Below are positions 1-13,976 of a stretch of DNA of 64,000 nucleotides, one piece after another (the first letter of the stretch is position 1; each line of letters starts with the position of its first letter). Below the pieces are notes generated by a model that worked only from the letters and a program-made list of their open reading frames with translations, was not told where the DNA came from and searched no databases. The position numbers and the translations under genes were made by a program. This DNA is from Actinostola sp. cb2023 (lineage: Eukaryota > Cnidaria > Anthozoa > Actiniaria > Actinostolidae), in the NCBI GenBank assembly GCA_033675265.1, contig JAUJYZ010000376.1:65001-129000 (forward strand). Reading direction: 5' to 3'.

Positions 1-162
1 GTGAGTAAAAATACTCAAATGTTATTTCAGTCAAATGTTCGTACTTTACTCTTACATTAAAGACAAACAAGTTTCATAAGTAACTTACCTATTGATTTGT
101 TTGGAATGACGATAATTTGTGACAATCTATCTGTTTATTAAAACAGTACAAGGATATTCCTT

Positions 163-461
163 CAGGGTAGCAAAGGGCGTGACTTGACCAAAAAATGGAG
201 CGTGAATCGTGATATTCATTAAAATTCGAGCGTGATGCGTGAATTTATGTTTCAACGTGATGCGTGATCGTCCCTTTTGACCGACTGTGATTCGTGATTT
301 ACCGCTGTTATGCTCTGTGAAACGTGGACGTTTAAGATCTAAACATTTTCACACGTGAAATTCCTAAATTTTGGCTAGCGCTCGTGATTCGTGAATTTCG
401 GACATTTTGGTCCGTGACGCGTGAATTTACAACAAAATCGCCCTTGAAGCGTGATCATGAC

Positions 462-509
<48 letters not shown>

Positions 510-521
510 TTTGCTACCCTG
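163..521. mobile_element. MITE with 15-bp TIRs and internal poly-C
   Basis: Ends are CAGGGTAGCAAAGGG and its reverse complement, flanked by a 6-bp direct repeat TTCCTT (157-162 and 522-527). The interior is a degenerate array of GCGTGAT/TCGTGAATT words. A run of 47 C (463-509) abuts the right TIR. Confidence 0.7.
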
Positions 522-1225
522 TTCCTTCCGATGAAATTATTGATGAAGTATCAAGAATGGTACTTTTGACAAGAGAAGAAGTGAAACTGATGTGGCTTGA
601 ACATCTCAATCTGGTCCAACTGTGGACCTGAATAACTGAAGTTTGGGTTTTGATGATCGTTTTTTGTTGTATTTTTCAAAAACTAACAAATGCGTTTATA
701 TAAACTATATCTCTCACAAAATGAAGAACATTTTGCTCTGGGTATGCAATTTTTTTACCACATTTGATCTTTCCTTTTAGCCCCTGGGGAGGGAATTTGA
801 CTGAAAATTTCTTGAAAAAATCAAATCCCCGCCATAGGCCCGGCCTCCCCCCGCCGTCTTAACATTGATAGGTGCATTATATGGTAAAATGACGCACTAG
901 TGGAATAATAAATGTATATAGTATTATTGTAACATTGTTGTGTGCAAGCTGCTACATGTGGTTAAGGGTTGTTGAGGATGGAAAGTCAAAATGCCGCGAC
1001 AAAAGTTGCAACTCATATAAATGTGTCAAACTATCAAAGTATATCAAAGCTGTGGCCTAAGTTAGAAGAGCTGGAACCCCTAGGCTTAGGAAAACCATGA
1101 CTTTGTGATAAATACAAATCGTTTGACTTTAATAGCTGTGGCTTCACTAGTAAAACTTGGTCTGTATGTTAAGGATATATTAAGATGATTTGTGATTTAC
1201 TGCATTTAATGTTATATTTTCTTAG
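522..1225. other. CC2D1 intron remainder
   Basis: Intron sequence between the MITE and the first visible CC2D1 exon. It contains short AT-rich stretches and no recognisable exon. Confidence 0.5.
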
Positions 1226-1284
1226 ATGTGTATTAAGAATGGAAGACATTATCAACAATTAGGAGATTTAAATAGTGCAAAGAT
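1226..1284 (+). CDS. CC2D1: CC2D1 exon, end of fourth DM14
   Basis: Acceptor TTTTCTTAG ends at 1225 and donor GTAAGT begins at 1285. It reads [18 protein letters not shown] and leaves two bases for the next exon. The ATG at its first base is an internal codon, not a start, because the homologous region lies deep within the protein. Confidence 0.8.
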
Positions 1285-4200
1285 GTAAGTACACCAGGCA
1301 CTGTGAACCTGAGTAATTGAGATACATGTTCATTGTTTACTCTATGTCGTCAACAAATTGACCACCTTTCTTATCAATACTTTTGCCCTGATTGTCAGGT
1401 ATGAGAAAATGGCCAAAACTCTTTACCAGGATTTAGATTCAGTAAAAAGTGCCAAAAAACACAAGGATCCACCTCCTAAATTCCATTATGAAAATAAAAC
1501 TTTTACTCTAGTGCAGTAAGTATGCTAGTAGTCAACTGTATTTCACCCATTCATTTATCCATCCATCCATCTCCATCATTAATTCATTCATCCATCTATC
1601 TCCATTCATTCATTTATCCATCCTTCCATCTCCATTCATTCATTCCATCCATCCATTTGTTCATTCCATCCATCCATTCATCCATTCATTTATCCATCCA
1701 TCCACCCATCCATTCATTCATTCATTCATTCATTTATCCATCCATCCATCCATCTCCATTCATTTGTCCATCCATCCATTTGTTCATTCCATCCATTCAT
1801 CCATTCATTTATCCATCCATCCATCTCCATTCATTCATTTATCCATCCATCCATTTGTTCATTCCATCCATTCATCCATTCATTTATCCATCCATCCATC
1901 CATCCATCTCCATTCATTCATTCATTCATTTGTCCATCCATCCATTTGTTCATTCCATCCATTCATCTATCCATTCATTTATCCATCCATCCATTCATCT
2001 CCATTCATTCATTTATCCATCCATTCATTTATTCATCCATTCATTTATCCATCCATCCATTTGTTCATTCCATCCATTCATCATCCATTCATTTATCCAT
2101 CCATCCATCCATCTCCATTCATTCATTTATCCATCCATTCATTTATTCCATCCATCCATTCATTCATTTATCCATTCATCCATCTTCATTCATTCATTTA
2201 TCCATCCATCCATCTCCATTCATTCATTTATCCATCCATTCATTTATCCATCCATTCATTTATCCATCCATCCATTTGTTCATTCCATCCATTCATTCAT
2301 TCATTTATCCATCCATCCATCTCCATTCATTCATTTATCCATCCATTCATTTAGCCATCCATTCATTTATCCATCCATCCATTTGTTCATTCCATCCATT
2401 CATCCATCCATTCATTTATCCATCCATCCATCCATCCATCCATCTCCATTCATTCATTTATTCATTCATTTATCCATCCATCCACATGATCATTCCATCC
2501 ATTCATCCATTCATTTATCCATCCATCCATCCATCTCCACTCATTCATTTATCCATCCATCCATTTGTTTATTCCATCCATCCATTCATTCATTTATCCA
2601 TCCATCCATTTGTTTATTCCATCCATCCATTCATTCATTTATCCATCCATCCATTTGTTTATTCCATCCATCCATTCATTCATTTATCCATCCATCCATT
2701 TGTTTATTCCATCCATCCATTCATTTATCCATCCATCCATTTGTTCATTCCATTCATCCATTCATTTCCATCCATTCATTTATCCATTTATTTATCCATC
2801 CATCTCCATGCATTCATTCATCCATCCATCCTGTTTTTTTCTCATTCATCACACATGACATAATCAGCCTTGTTTCACATGTTTGTGTTCATAGTTCATT
2901 CCCAGAACTGAGTGATTCTCAGGTGGAAATAGAGATTGTTCGATGTCTTAATATTCCTCTTCCGTCAGGTATGTCAGTATTATCGTACAATCAATACAAG
3001 GTTAATGTTTCGCTCAAGTAGTGCGCGTAACAATACATAATTGATTCATATGAAAAACATGTGAACTGATGAAAGTGAGGACGACCATCTGGTAAATATA
3101 CTTTGACGTTTTGAATATTGCCTTAACTATAAGTGCTCACCAGTGTAACTTTAATATCTCTAGATATTTGTGACTTACGAATAATGTAATAAAGGACAGT
3201 TTGAAACTGGTGGCAACATATTCATTCAGTTCTGACCATTAATTATCGTAATATCTGTGTAATCATACAATTCTCTGTACATTCAGGTTATGAACCAAAG
3301 GACATGTATACCTATGTATCGTTTGAATTCCCATATATCTGTGTAATCATACAATTCTCTGTACATTCAGGTTATGAACCAAAGGACATGTATACCTATG
3401 TATCGTTTGAATTCCCATATATCTGTGTAATCATACAATTCTCTGTACATTCAGGTTATGAACCAAAGGACATGTATACCTATGTATCGTTTGAATTCCC
3501 ATATATCTGTGTAATCATACAATTCTCTTCAGGTTATGAACCAAAGGACATGTATACCTATGTATCGTTTGAATTCCCATATATCTGTGTAATCATACAA
3601 TTCTCTGTACATTCAGGTTATGAACCAAAGGACATGTATACCTATGTATCGTTTGAATTCCCATATATCTGTGTAATCATACAATTCTCTGTACATTCAG
3701 GTTATGAACCAAAGGACATGTATACCTATGTATCGTTTGAATTCCCATATATCTGTGTAATCATACAATTCTCTTCAGGTTATGAACCAAAGGACATGTA
3801 TACCTATGTATCGTTTGAATTCCCATATATCTGTGTAATCATACAATTCTCTTCAGGTTATGAACCAAAGGACATGTATACCTATGTATCGTTTGAATTC
3901 CCATATCCAAATGTAAGTATGTGCTGAGTGCATAATTACAGTGAAGGAAGAAAATGAAGCTTTTTTGATTTTTTTTCTTCTTCCTTTAGCCAGAGGAACC
4001 TCAGAGTGGAAGAAGTAAAACGGTTAAACACTCCATCAATCCTGGTGAGATTGCTATTCTTTTCTTTTTCTCCTCTCGATGGAAATGAGGATGATCTGCA
4101 GTAATGACCCTACAATTCTCTAGCCCTATCAGGTTTGCACCATCCATGCCCCTAGGCCACCATCACTTCCCCTATCTTCCTAGGGTCCTACACCCTATTC

Positions 4201-7200
4201 ATGCACCAAATCCATGCCCACCATCCATTCCCCAATTCCCATCCCTTCCTAGGGTCCTACACCCTATCATTGCACCATCCATGCCCCAAGGCCACCATCA
4301 CTTCCCCATCCCTTCCTAGGGTCCTACACCCTATCATTGCACCATCCATGCCCCAAGGCCACCATCCCTTCCCCATTTTTCCTAGGGTCCTACACCCTAT
4401 CATTGCACCATCCATGCCCCAAGGCCACCATCCCTTCCCCATCCCTTTCTAGGGTCCTACACCCTATCATTGCACCATCCATGCCCCAAGGCCACCATCC
4501 CTTCCCCATCCCTTCCTAGGGTCCTACACCCTATCATTGCACCATCCATGCCCCAAGGCCACCATCACTTCCCCATCCCTTTCTAGGGTCCTACACCCTA
4601 TCATTGCACCATCCATGCCCCAAGGCCACCATCACTTCCCCATCCCTTCCTAGGGTCCTACACCCTATCATTGCACCATCCATGCCCCAAGGCCACCATC
4701 CCTTCCCCATCCCTTCCTAGGGTCCTACACCCTATCATTGCACCATCCATGCCCCAAGGCCAACATCCCTTTCCCATCCCTTCCTAGGGTCCTACACCCT
4801 ATCATTGCACCATCCATGCCCCAAGGCCAACATCCCTTCCCCATCCCTTCCTAGGGTCCTACACCCTATCATTGCACCATCCATGCCCCAAGGCCAACAT
4901 CCCTTCCCCATCCCTTCCTAGGGTCCTACACCCTATCATTGCACCATCCATGCCCCAAGGCCACCATCCCTTCCCCATCCCTTCCTAGGGTCCTACTCCC
5001 TATCATTGCACCATCCATGCCCCAAGGCCACCATCCCTTCCCCATCCCTTCCTAGGGTCCTACTCCCTATCATTGCACCATCCATGCCCCAAGGCCACCA
5101 TCACTTCCCCATCCTTTCCTAGGGTCCTACGCCCTATCATTGCACCATCCATGCCCCAAGGCCACCATCCCTTCCCCATCCCTTCCTAGGGTCCTACGCC
5201 CTATCATTGCACCATCCATGCCCCAAGGCCACCATCCTTCCCCATCCCTTCCTAGGGTCCTACACCCTATCATTGCACCATCCATTAATGAAATGAAAAT
5301 TAATGTTTGTGTCGATTGTAAATGATCACCTTTATTACAGACTTTAATGAATCGTTCAAAGTCAACATAGACCGAAAGAACAGAGCTTTAGCAAGAATAT
5401 TCAGAAGACAGACAGTCAAATTTGAAATCAAGTACGAAAGGTGAGTCTTCGGTCAGTATGGTCAGCAGCCTTTCTCCCAAGCATCTTATAAACGCGTTAG
5501 TAAGAGCATGTTGAGCAAGGAAGCGCTGAGCAAGGAAGCGCTGAGCAAGGAAGCACTAAGCAAGGAAGCACTAAGCAAGGAAGTGCTGAGCAAGGAAGCA
5601 CTAAGCAAGGAAGTGCTGAGCAATCCAAGCACTAAGCAAGGAAGCACTAAGCAAAGAAGCGCTGAGCAAAGAAGCGCTGAGCAAGGAAGCACTAAGCAAG
5701 GAAGCGCTGAGCAAGGAAGCACTAAGCAAGGAAGCACTAAGCAAGGAAGTGCTGAGCAAGGAAGCGCTGAGCAAGGAAGCGCTGAGCAAGGAAGCACTAA
5801 GCAAGGGAAGCGCTGAGCAAGGAAGCACTAAGCAAGGAAGCGCTGAGCAAGGAAGCACTAAGCAAGGAAGCACTAAGCAAGAAATGCTGAGCAAGGAAGC
5901 ACTAAGCAAGGAAGTGCTGAGCAAGGAAGCACTAAGCAAGGAAGCACTAAGCAAGGAAGTGCTGAGCAAGGAAGCACTAAGCAAGGAAGCACTAAGCAAG
6001 GAAGCGCTGAGCAAAGAAGCGCTGAGCAAGGAAGCGCTGAGCAAGGAAGCGTTGAGCAAGGGAAGCACTAAGCAAGGAAGCGCTGAGCAAAGAAGCGCTG
6101 AGCAAGGAAGCGCTGAGCAAGGAAGCACTAAGCAAGGAAGCACTAAGCAAGGAAGTGCTGAGCAAGGAAGCACTAAGCAAGGAAGTGCTGAGCAAGGAAG
6201 CACTAAGCAAGGAAGCACTAAGCAAGGAAGTGCTGAGCAAGGAAGCACTAAGCAAGGAAGCACTAAGCAAGGAAGCGCTGAGCAAAGAAGCGCTGAGCAA
6301 GGAAGCGCTGAGCAAGGAAGCGCTGAGCAAGGAAGCACTAAGCAAGGAAGCACTAAGCAAGGAAGTGCTGAGCAAGGAAGCGCTGAGCAAGGAAGCACTA
6401 AGCAAGGAAGCGCTGAGCAAGGAAGCGCTGAGCAAGGAAGCGCTGAGCAAGGAAGCGCTGAGCAAGGAAGCGCTGAGCAAGGACGCGCTGAGCAAGGAAG
6501 CGCTGAGCAAGGAAGCGTTGAGCAAGGAAGCGCTGAGCAAGGATGCGCTGAGCAAGGATGCGCTAAGCAAGGAAGCGCTGAGCAAGGAAGCGCTGAGCAA
6601 GGAAGCGTTGAGCAAGGAAGCCGTTGAGCAAGGAAGCGTTGAGCAAGGAAGCGTTGAGCAAGGAAGCGCTGAGCAAGGAAGCGTTGAGCAAGGAAGCCGT
6701 TGAGCAAGGAAGCGTTGAGCAAGGAAGCGTTGAGCAAGGAAGCGTTGAGCAAGGAAGCGTTGAGCAAGGAAGCGTTGAGGAAGGAAGCGCTGAGCAAGGA
6801 AGCGCTGAGCAAGGAAGCCGTTGAGCAAGGAAGCCGTTGAGCAAGGAAGCGTTGAGCAAGGAAGCGTTGAGCAAGGAAGCGTTGAGCAAGGAAGCGTTGA
6901 GCAAGGAAGCGTTGAGCAAGGAAGCGCTGAGCAAGGAAGCGCTGAGCAAGGAAGCGCTGAGCAAGGAAGCGCTGAGCAAGGAAGCGCTGAGCAAGGAAGC
7001 GCTGAGCAAGGAAGCGTTGAGCAAGGAAGCGTTGAGCAAGGAAGCGTTGAGCAAGGAAGCGCTAAGCAAGGAAGCGCTGAGCAAGGAAGCGTTGAGCAAG
7101 GAAGCGTTGAGCAAGGAAGCGTTGAGCAAGGATGCGTTGAGCAAGGATGCGCTGAGCAAGGATGCGCTGAGCAAGGAAGCGTTGAGCAAGGAAGCGTTGA

Positions 7201-8247
7201 GCAAGGATGCGCTGAGCAAGGATGCGCTAAGCAAGGAAGCGCTGAGCAAGGAAGCGTTGAGCAAGGAAGCGTTGAGCAAGGAAGCCGTTGAGCAAGGAAG
7301 CGTTGAGCAAGGAAGCGTTGAGCAAGGAAGCGTTGAGCAAGGAAGCGTTGAGCAAGGAAGCCGTTGAGCAAGGAAGCGTTGAGCAAGGAAGCGTTGAGCA
7401 AGGAAGCGTTGAGCAAGGAAGCGTTGAGCAAGGAAGTGCTGAGCAAGGAAGCGCTGAACAACCTGGGTACTAAACATGTTTAGGGAATCTCTTTCTTCTG
7501 TCTTTTTCAGAGGTTTTCTCAAAGGAGACAAAGCTTTGGGTCAGGCTCAAGTTAAACTCGCCCCATTTGACTCGAAATCTGAAATACACGAATGTCTCGA
7601 TGTAAGTATTATTTGCCTGTCTGTCTGCCTGACTGTCTGTCTGTCAATCTGACTCTCTGCCTGACTGTCTGTCTATCTGTCTGACTGACTCTCTGCCTGA
7701 CTGTCTGTCTGTCTGTCTGTCTGTCGGTTTGACTGACTGTCGGTCTGGCTGTCTGTCTGTCTGTCAATCTGACTCTCTGCCTGACTGTCTGTCTGTCTGA
7801 CTGACTCTCTGCCTGACTGTCTGTCTGTCTGACTGTCTGTCGGTTTGACTGGCTGTCGGTCTGACTGTCTGTCTGTCAATCTGACTCAAGTTTATCAGTC
7901 TGAGACTGTTTAGTGTCACCCTCATAAAATAAAGTCTTTTGATTTGATTTGATTTGATTTGACTCTGCCTGACTGTCTGTCTGTCTGTCTGACTGACTCT
8001 CTGCCTGACTGTCTGTTTGTCTGTCGGTTTGACTGACTGTCGGTCTGCCTGATTGTCTGTCGGTTTGACTGACTGACTGTCGGTCTATCTGTAGTCTATC
8101 TGTCTGTCTGTCTGTCTGACTGACTCTCTTTTAATTATTTAATTATTTAATAGATAAAATTATTAACTTAATTTATTAATCATTTTAACGACTTTCATGT
8201 AAGGATGGGCTCCTGACTTATGGAATTATCGTTTTTAAATAAAGGTG

Positions 8248-8285
<38 letters not shown>

Positions 8286-11200
8286 GCCTGACTGTCTGTC
8301 TGTCTGACTGTCTGTCTGTCTATCGGTTTGACTGACTGTCGGTCTGACTGCCTGACTGTCGGTTTGACTGACTGACTGTCGGTCTATCTGTAGTCTATCT
8401 GTCTGTCTGTCTGTCTTTACATATTGCTTTTCTAATATATATTTTGTTTCGTGTTGTTCTCAGTTGATGGACACAGAGCGCGGTCGAAGGGCTGTTGGCG
8501 GTAAAGTAGAAGTGAGATTAAAAATACGAGAACCGCTGACTGACAAAGACGTGCAGATAGAGAACTGGAAATGGCTTGTTATTGATATGCACATCGGAGG
8601 ACGAAGAGTAAGTACCATTAGACTAGACGTCATTATCTCCATGACGACAATGGCACTTTGACCCAGTGAAATAATATGTACTTATTGACTGAGTGGGAGG
8701 TGCGCTCGTTCCGTACAAATGACCAAGAGCCAAACATTTTCCCGTCATATTTTATCAAAAGTCTTCTTTCAGTCTGAGCTAAAACCAAAATACATCTGAG
8801 TTCACTTATTGTTCTTCGAGAGCGTTCATAGTCACTATAATTGAGTGTGGAGTACGTCCGTGAGCTCCTGTCTTCACGACGGTTTGACATCAACTGAATA
8901 ATTTTAAATTTTACCCATGATTCTGCGCGGGGTAGTGACCATCCTCCTCTGACCCAGTTTTTTGTTACATAAAGGAATGAAGAAACCCTGTAAAACAAAT
9001 AAAAATAGCGCGCGGAAACTGATAAAATTCAGTTAGGTTGGTCCCTTACGCCATCACGTCCGTACTCCATCACGCGACTTTTTCCGAAGGATTTATTAAG
9101 AGCGCGCGAGTCGGGAAATACCGGTCATACTTCCCACAAAACGACTCTAACCACTGGATTTCACTTTAGTTTTGCACCCCAACTGTAGAGTTACTTGAGT
9201 TTTTGATGCGCTTCTCTTCCAACGAATATTTACAAGACTGACTAGCAAAGACATGATTTCCTTGGCATGCAATGTGTCATGCAATCCAATGAGAACGAAT
9301 ACATTGTTAAAGCCTCACAAGCTTTAGTTGCCGTTGCCCTCGTCGTTGCTGGTTTAATCCCTGGAGATTTAAAGTACAAAGACTATCCATGTTGGTTGAA
9401 CAAACAAGAGAAGCTAATGAGGAATGCTTTGTAATCGGGAACCAACATGGCCACCATGACGTCACGTGCAAACCAGCAATAGAGCTCGGTAAACGATGAG
9501 GTCAAGTCAGTAGAAATCTTAACCTTAATGTTTCTGTTCTTTTTATTCCTTCTGCAGGCGCCAGAACTCGATGTGGTAAGTCATTGTGACATTTCCTCTT
9601 CTTCTTCTTCTCCTCGTTCTCTTTCTTCTTCTCCTCGTTCTCTTTCTTTTCCTTCTCGCTCATCCACCACCACGTTGTGCTCAAATGCATGGTTTGTTAT
9701 TTTCTGTTCAGGAATCTATAACAGCACGAAAATCGCCCAAACCAGGACGAACAGTGAACCAGGGAAGGTAGGCCACTGTCAAACTGTCATCTTATGCCTT
9801 CACTAGCGATGCAAGCACACTTCAGGTGTCGTGTAAAAACGGGCCCGACTCAAGCACACAAGCACAATAAATAGTTCCTTGTGCTTATGCTTGCATCAGG
9901 CCAGTTTTCACAGTGACATAAGGTCTATTGTGCTTATGCTTGCATCAGGCCAGTTTTCACAGTGACATAAGGTCTATTGTGCTTATGCTTGCATCAGGCC
10001 AGTTTTCACAGTGACATAAGGTCTATTGTGGTTATGCTTGCATCAGGCCAGTTTTTACAGTGACATAGGCTTTATTGTGCTTATGCTTGCATCAGGCCAC
10101 TTTTCACAGTGACATGAGGTCTATTGTGCTTATGCTTGCATCAGGCCAGTATTCACAGTGACATAAGGTCTATTGTACTTATGCTTGCATCAGGCACAGT
10201 GAAATAAGTAAGGTCTATTGTGCTTATGCTTGTGTCGAAAAGCAAGCTTTAGTTTTTAGTGTAGCTACTTTTAGTTTGCACTGGAAAAACGCACTTATAC
10301 TCATATGTTTAAACTTCTGAAAATTGCATTTCTGCAATGGCAGCGTTTTTCCAATTTCTCCATCGACGCGTTGAATATCACAGTTACCAAAAGCAACTCA
10401 CCCATATTTTCCTTCCCATAATTCTGGTACGTTTGATCCTAACTCGTGCTTTTCGTTAAGAGTTTTTGTAGCCCCTGAATGCAGGGAACCCACGTGTATT
10501 TGGGCCTGCGTACATATATCTATGTGTTGATTAATTCAGAGAAATTCCTGACACGTGTTTTATTATTACATAGCACAGATACTACGCGCGCTCTTATTGG
10601 TCAATTAGCGGGCCGTAACTTCCCATACAGCCCGCTGAAAACAGAAACGTAAGGAAAACCTATATAATAAATATCTTATTAACCTCGCTTGCTCGTTCCG
10701 TACGGGAAGTTATGGATCCTCGCTTTTTCCGCGCTCGGTTAATAAGAGGTATTTATATTTATTGGTTTGGTTTGCTATTTCGAAATAGTGTTTTATTGTT
10801 CTGCTTTAGTGTCTGGTCCAGGCCCACTCGTATACGTTTTGGTCCTGACTGGTAAGCTTTTTAAAAAAAACTCCGTTTTCAAATCGCTTACTTGTGGACG
10901 GAAGACCAAAACGGAGAAAAAAATCGTTTTCAAATACAAACGTTTACGTGTGGAAACAGGCAGCCCAGCATAATACATGTTGCGCGCATACAAATATCTT
11001 TTAGCCTCAGAAGCAATGGTTGGGCTGCCTGTGGTGTGGACGGGGCCTTGCTACGTAAAGCTATATTGTTTTTTTCGTCTTCTCATAGACGTTTTCTTCT
11101 TTCATCTTAGTGCCAACTCCAAAATCTGTTCTCTTTCTTGACTAGCTGAGAGTGAACGACAACAATATCACAACCTGGCTGAAGGCTGTTCCTGACTCCT

Positions 11201-13936
11201 TGTATTCACTCATTCCCTCCCCGACTTCATTCCTCCATTCTTCCATCCATCTTTCCATCTTTATTCGCTTCTCTTTCTATAATATTATTATATCCACACA
11301 ATGATTGTTATTAGGCTTACTGGGCTTATAAAGACAATGAATCGAATTATGTCAGCCGGCCAGTTACACGAGTTTGTACAGAATTAGTCGAATAATAAAT
11401 AATGTTTATGAATGAATTTCACAAGAAAATTAAACAATATGCATTGATTCTGCCTATTATTTCCACTCTGCGTGATCGACAACCAACGAACAGAATTTAG
11501 AATCGTTTTCGTACGAGTGGGAAGCGTAATGAAAGAGTTTGATTGGATTAGATACATCTGCACGCTTTTTGATTGGTTCAAGGAAGCCATTTGAGTGTCA
11601 CGGTACTGTAGGGTTCCCAGGATCCCGGTTCCCACTCGTACGAAAACAACTCTATTGTTTTTGGTAACTGTGATAAACGGAGCGTGTATGATTTTCATTT
11701 ATACATAATGGCATATGACCAATATACCTTGGTTTGCTATTATTCCTTGTACAATATGATGAACCAAAACGCGCCGGTGTCACAGAATGTGTCACAGTAT
11801 TATTGTATCCCCATGAGGCCGTGAGGCCGTGAGGCCGTGATATGTGTATCGTCGTGAGGCCGTGATATGTGTATCCCCGTGAGGCCGTGATATGTGTCCC
11901 CATGAGGCCGTGAGGCCGTGAGGCCGTGAGGCCGTGATATGTGTATCGTCGTGAGGCCGTGATATGTGTATCCCCGTGAGGCCGTGATATGTGTATCCCC
12001 GTGAGGCCGTGATATGTGTATCCCCGTGAGGCCGTGATATGTGTATCCCCGTGAGGCCGTGATATGTGTATCCCCGTGAGGCCGTGATATGTGTATATCC
12101 CGTGAGGCCGTGATATGTGTATGTGTATCCCCGTGAGGCCGTGTGATATATCCCCGTGAGGCCGTATGTATATGAGGCCCTCGTGAGGCCGTGATATGTG
12201 TATCCCCGTGAGGCCGTGATGTGTATCCCCCGTGATATGTGTATCCCCGTGAGGCCGTGATATGTGTATCCCCGTGAGGCCGTGATATGTGTATCCCCGT
12301 GAGGCCGTGATATGTGTATCCCCGTGAGGCCGTGATATGTGTATCCCCGTGAGGCCGTGATATGTGTATCCCCGTGAGGCCGTGATATGTGTATCCCCGT
12401 GAGGCCGTGATATGTGTATCCCCGTGAGGCCGTGATATGTGTATCCCCGTGTGATATGTGTATCCCCGTGAGGCCGTGATATGTGTATCCCCGTGATCCC
12501 CGTGTATCCCCGTGATATGTGTATCCCCGTGAGGCCGTGATATGTGTATCCCCGTGAGGCCGTGATATGTGTATCCCCGTGAGGCCGTGATATGTGTATC
12601 CCCGTGAGGCCGTGATATGTGTATCCCCGTGAGGCCGTGATATGTGTATCCGTGAGGCCGTGAGGCCGTGATATGTGTATCCCCGTGAGGCCGTGATATG
12701 TGTATCCCCGTGAGGCCGTGTGATCCCCGTGAGGCCGTGATATGTGTATCCCCGTGAGGCCGTGATATGTGTATCCCCGTGAGGCCGTGATATGTGTATC
12801 CCCGTGAGGCCGTGATATGTGTATCCCCGTGAGGCCGTGATATGTGTATCCCCGTGAGGCCGTGATATGTGTATCCCCGTGAGGCCGTGATATGTGTATC
12901 CCCGTGAGGCCGTGATATGTGTATCCCCGTGAGGCCGTGATATGTGTATCCCCGTGAGGCCGTGATATGTGTATCCCCGTGAGGCCGTATCCCCGTGAGG
13001 TATCCCCCGTGATATGTGTATCCCCGTGAGGCCGTGATATGTGTATCCCCGTGATGATATCCCCGTGAGGCCGTGATATTTGTATCCCCCCGTGATGGTA
13101 TCCCCGTGATGATATGTGTATCCCCGTGAGGCCGTGATATGTGTATCCCCCGTGATATGTGTATCCCCGTGAGGCCGTGATATATCCCCGTGAGGCCGTG
13201 ATATGTGTATCCCCGTGAGGCCGTGATATGTGTATCCCCCGTGATATGTGTATCCCCGTGCCGTGATATGTGTATCCCCCCGTGAGGCCGTGATATGTGT
13301 ATCCCCGTGAGGCCGTGATATGTGTATCCCCGTGAGGCCGTGATATGTGTATCCCCGTGAGGCCGTGATATGTGTATCCCCGTGAGGCCGTGATATGTGT
13401 ATCCCCGTGAGGCCGTGATATGTGTATCCCGGTGTATCCCCGTGAGGCCGTGATATGTGTATCCCCGTGAGGCCGTGATATGTGTGTATCCCCGTGAGGC
13501 CGTGATATGTGTATCCCCGTGAGGCCGTGATATATGTGTATCCCCGTGAGGCCGTGATATGTGTATCCCTGTGTATCCCCGTGAGGCCGTGATATGTGTA
13601 TCCCCGTGAGGCCGTGATATGTGTATTCCCCGTCTTCACGTTACGTAGTGTTTATAAATGGACTCGTTATTATCGATACAGCATAGATGACCTAGTAAGC
13701 TTTGAAGAGTTGAAGATGGAAAAGCTGTTGGCTGACAGACAGGTACGCCATCTTCCTTTCTCTTTGATTAGCATACATATACTTTACAGTTTTATGGTAA
13801 TCATTATTATATTCTTAGTTATTTCTTAAAATTTCTTAATTATTGTAATTAGTATTATTGTAATTAGTAATCGAGGGCCACAAGTTTATCAGTTACTTTA
13901 CATTACTGTCAAGTGTTACCCTCTCTAAATAAAGTC

Positions 13937-13976
<40 letters not shown>

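Larger units (their letters stand above)
7607..8420. repeat. CTGT/CTGACTG satellite with two retroelement tails
   Basis: CC2D1 intron filled with CTGTCTGTCTGACTGACTCT words, interrupted by two short inserts ending in AATAAA and a microsatellite (7885-7960 and 8150-8284). Confidence 0.9.

Noticed and set aside
1522..3021. 499-codon I-H-P-S-rich frame
   Set aside because: A CCAT satellite reading; only its last part overlaps a real CC2D1 exon, and splice sites at 1515 and 2895 explain that.
3304..3927. 207-codon repeat protein as an independent gene
   Set aside because: It is the CC2D1 exon array read through its intron ends; real only if upstream acceptors are used.
5601..7531. Several 300-490 codon frames on both strands
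   Set aside because: All come from the 15-bp satellite, whose length is a multiple of three.
8633..8998. 121-codon minus-strand ORF
   Set aside because: Antisense in a CC2D1 intron with no motif or splice support.
11792..13639. 615-codon minus-strand frame
   Set aside because: Translation of the 25-bp satellite ([19 protein letters not shown]); it lies in a CC2D1 intron.
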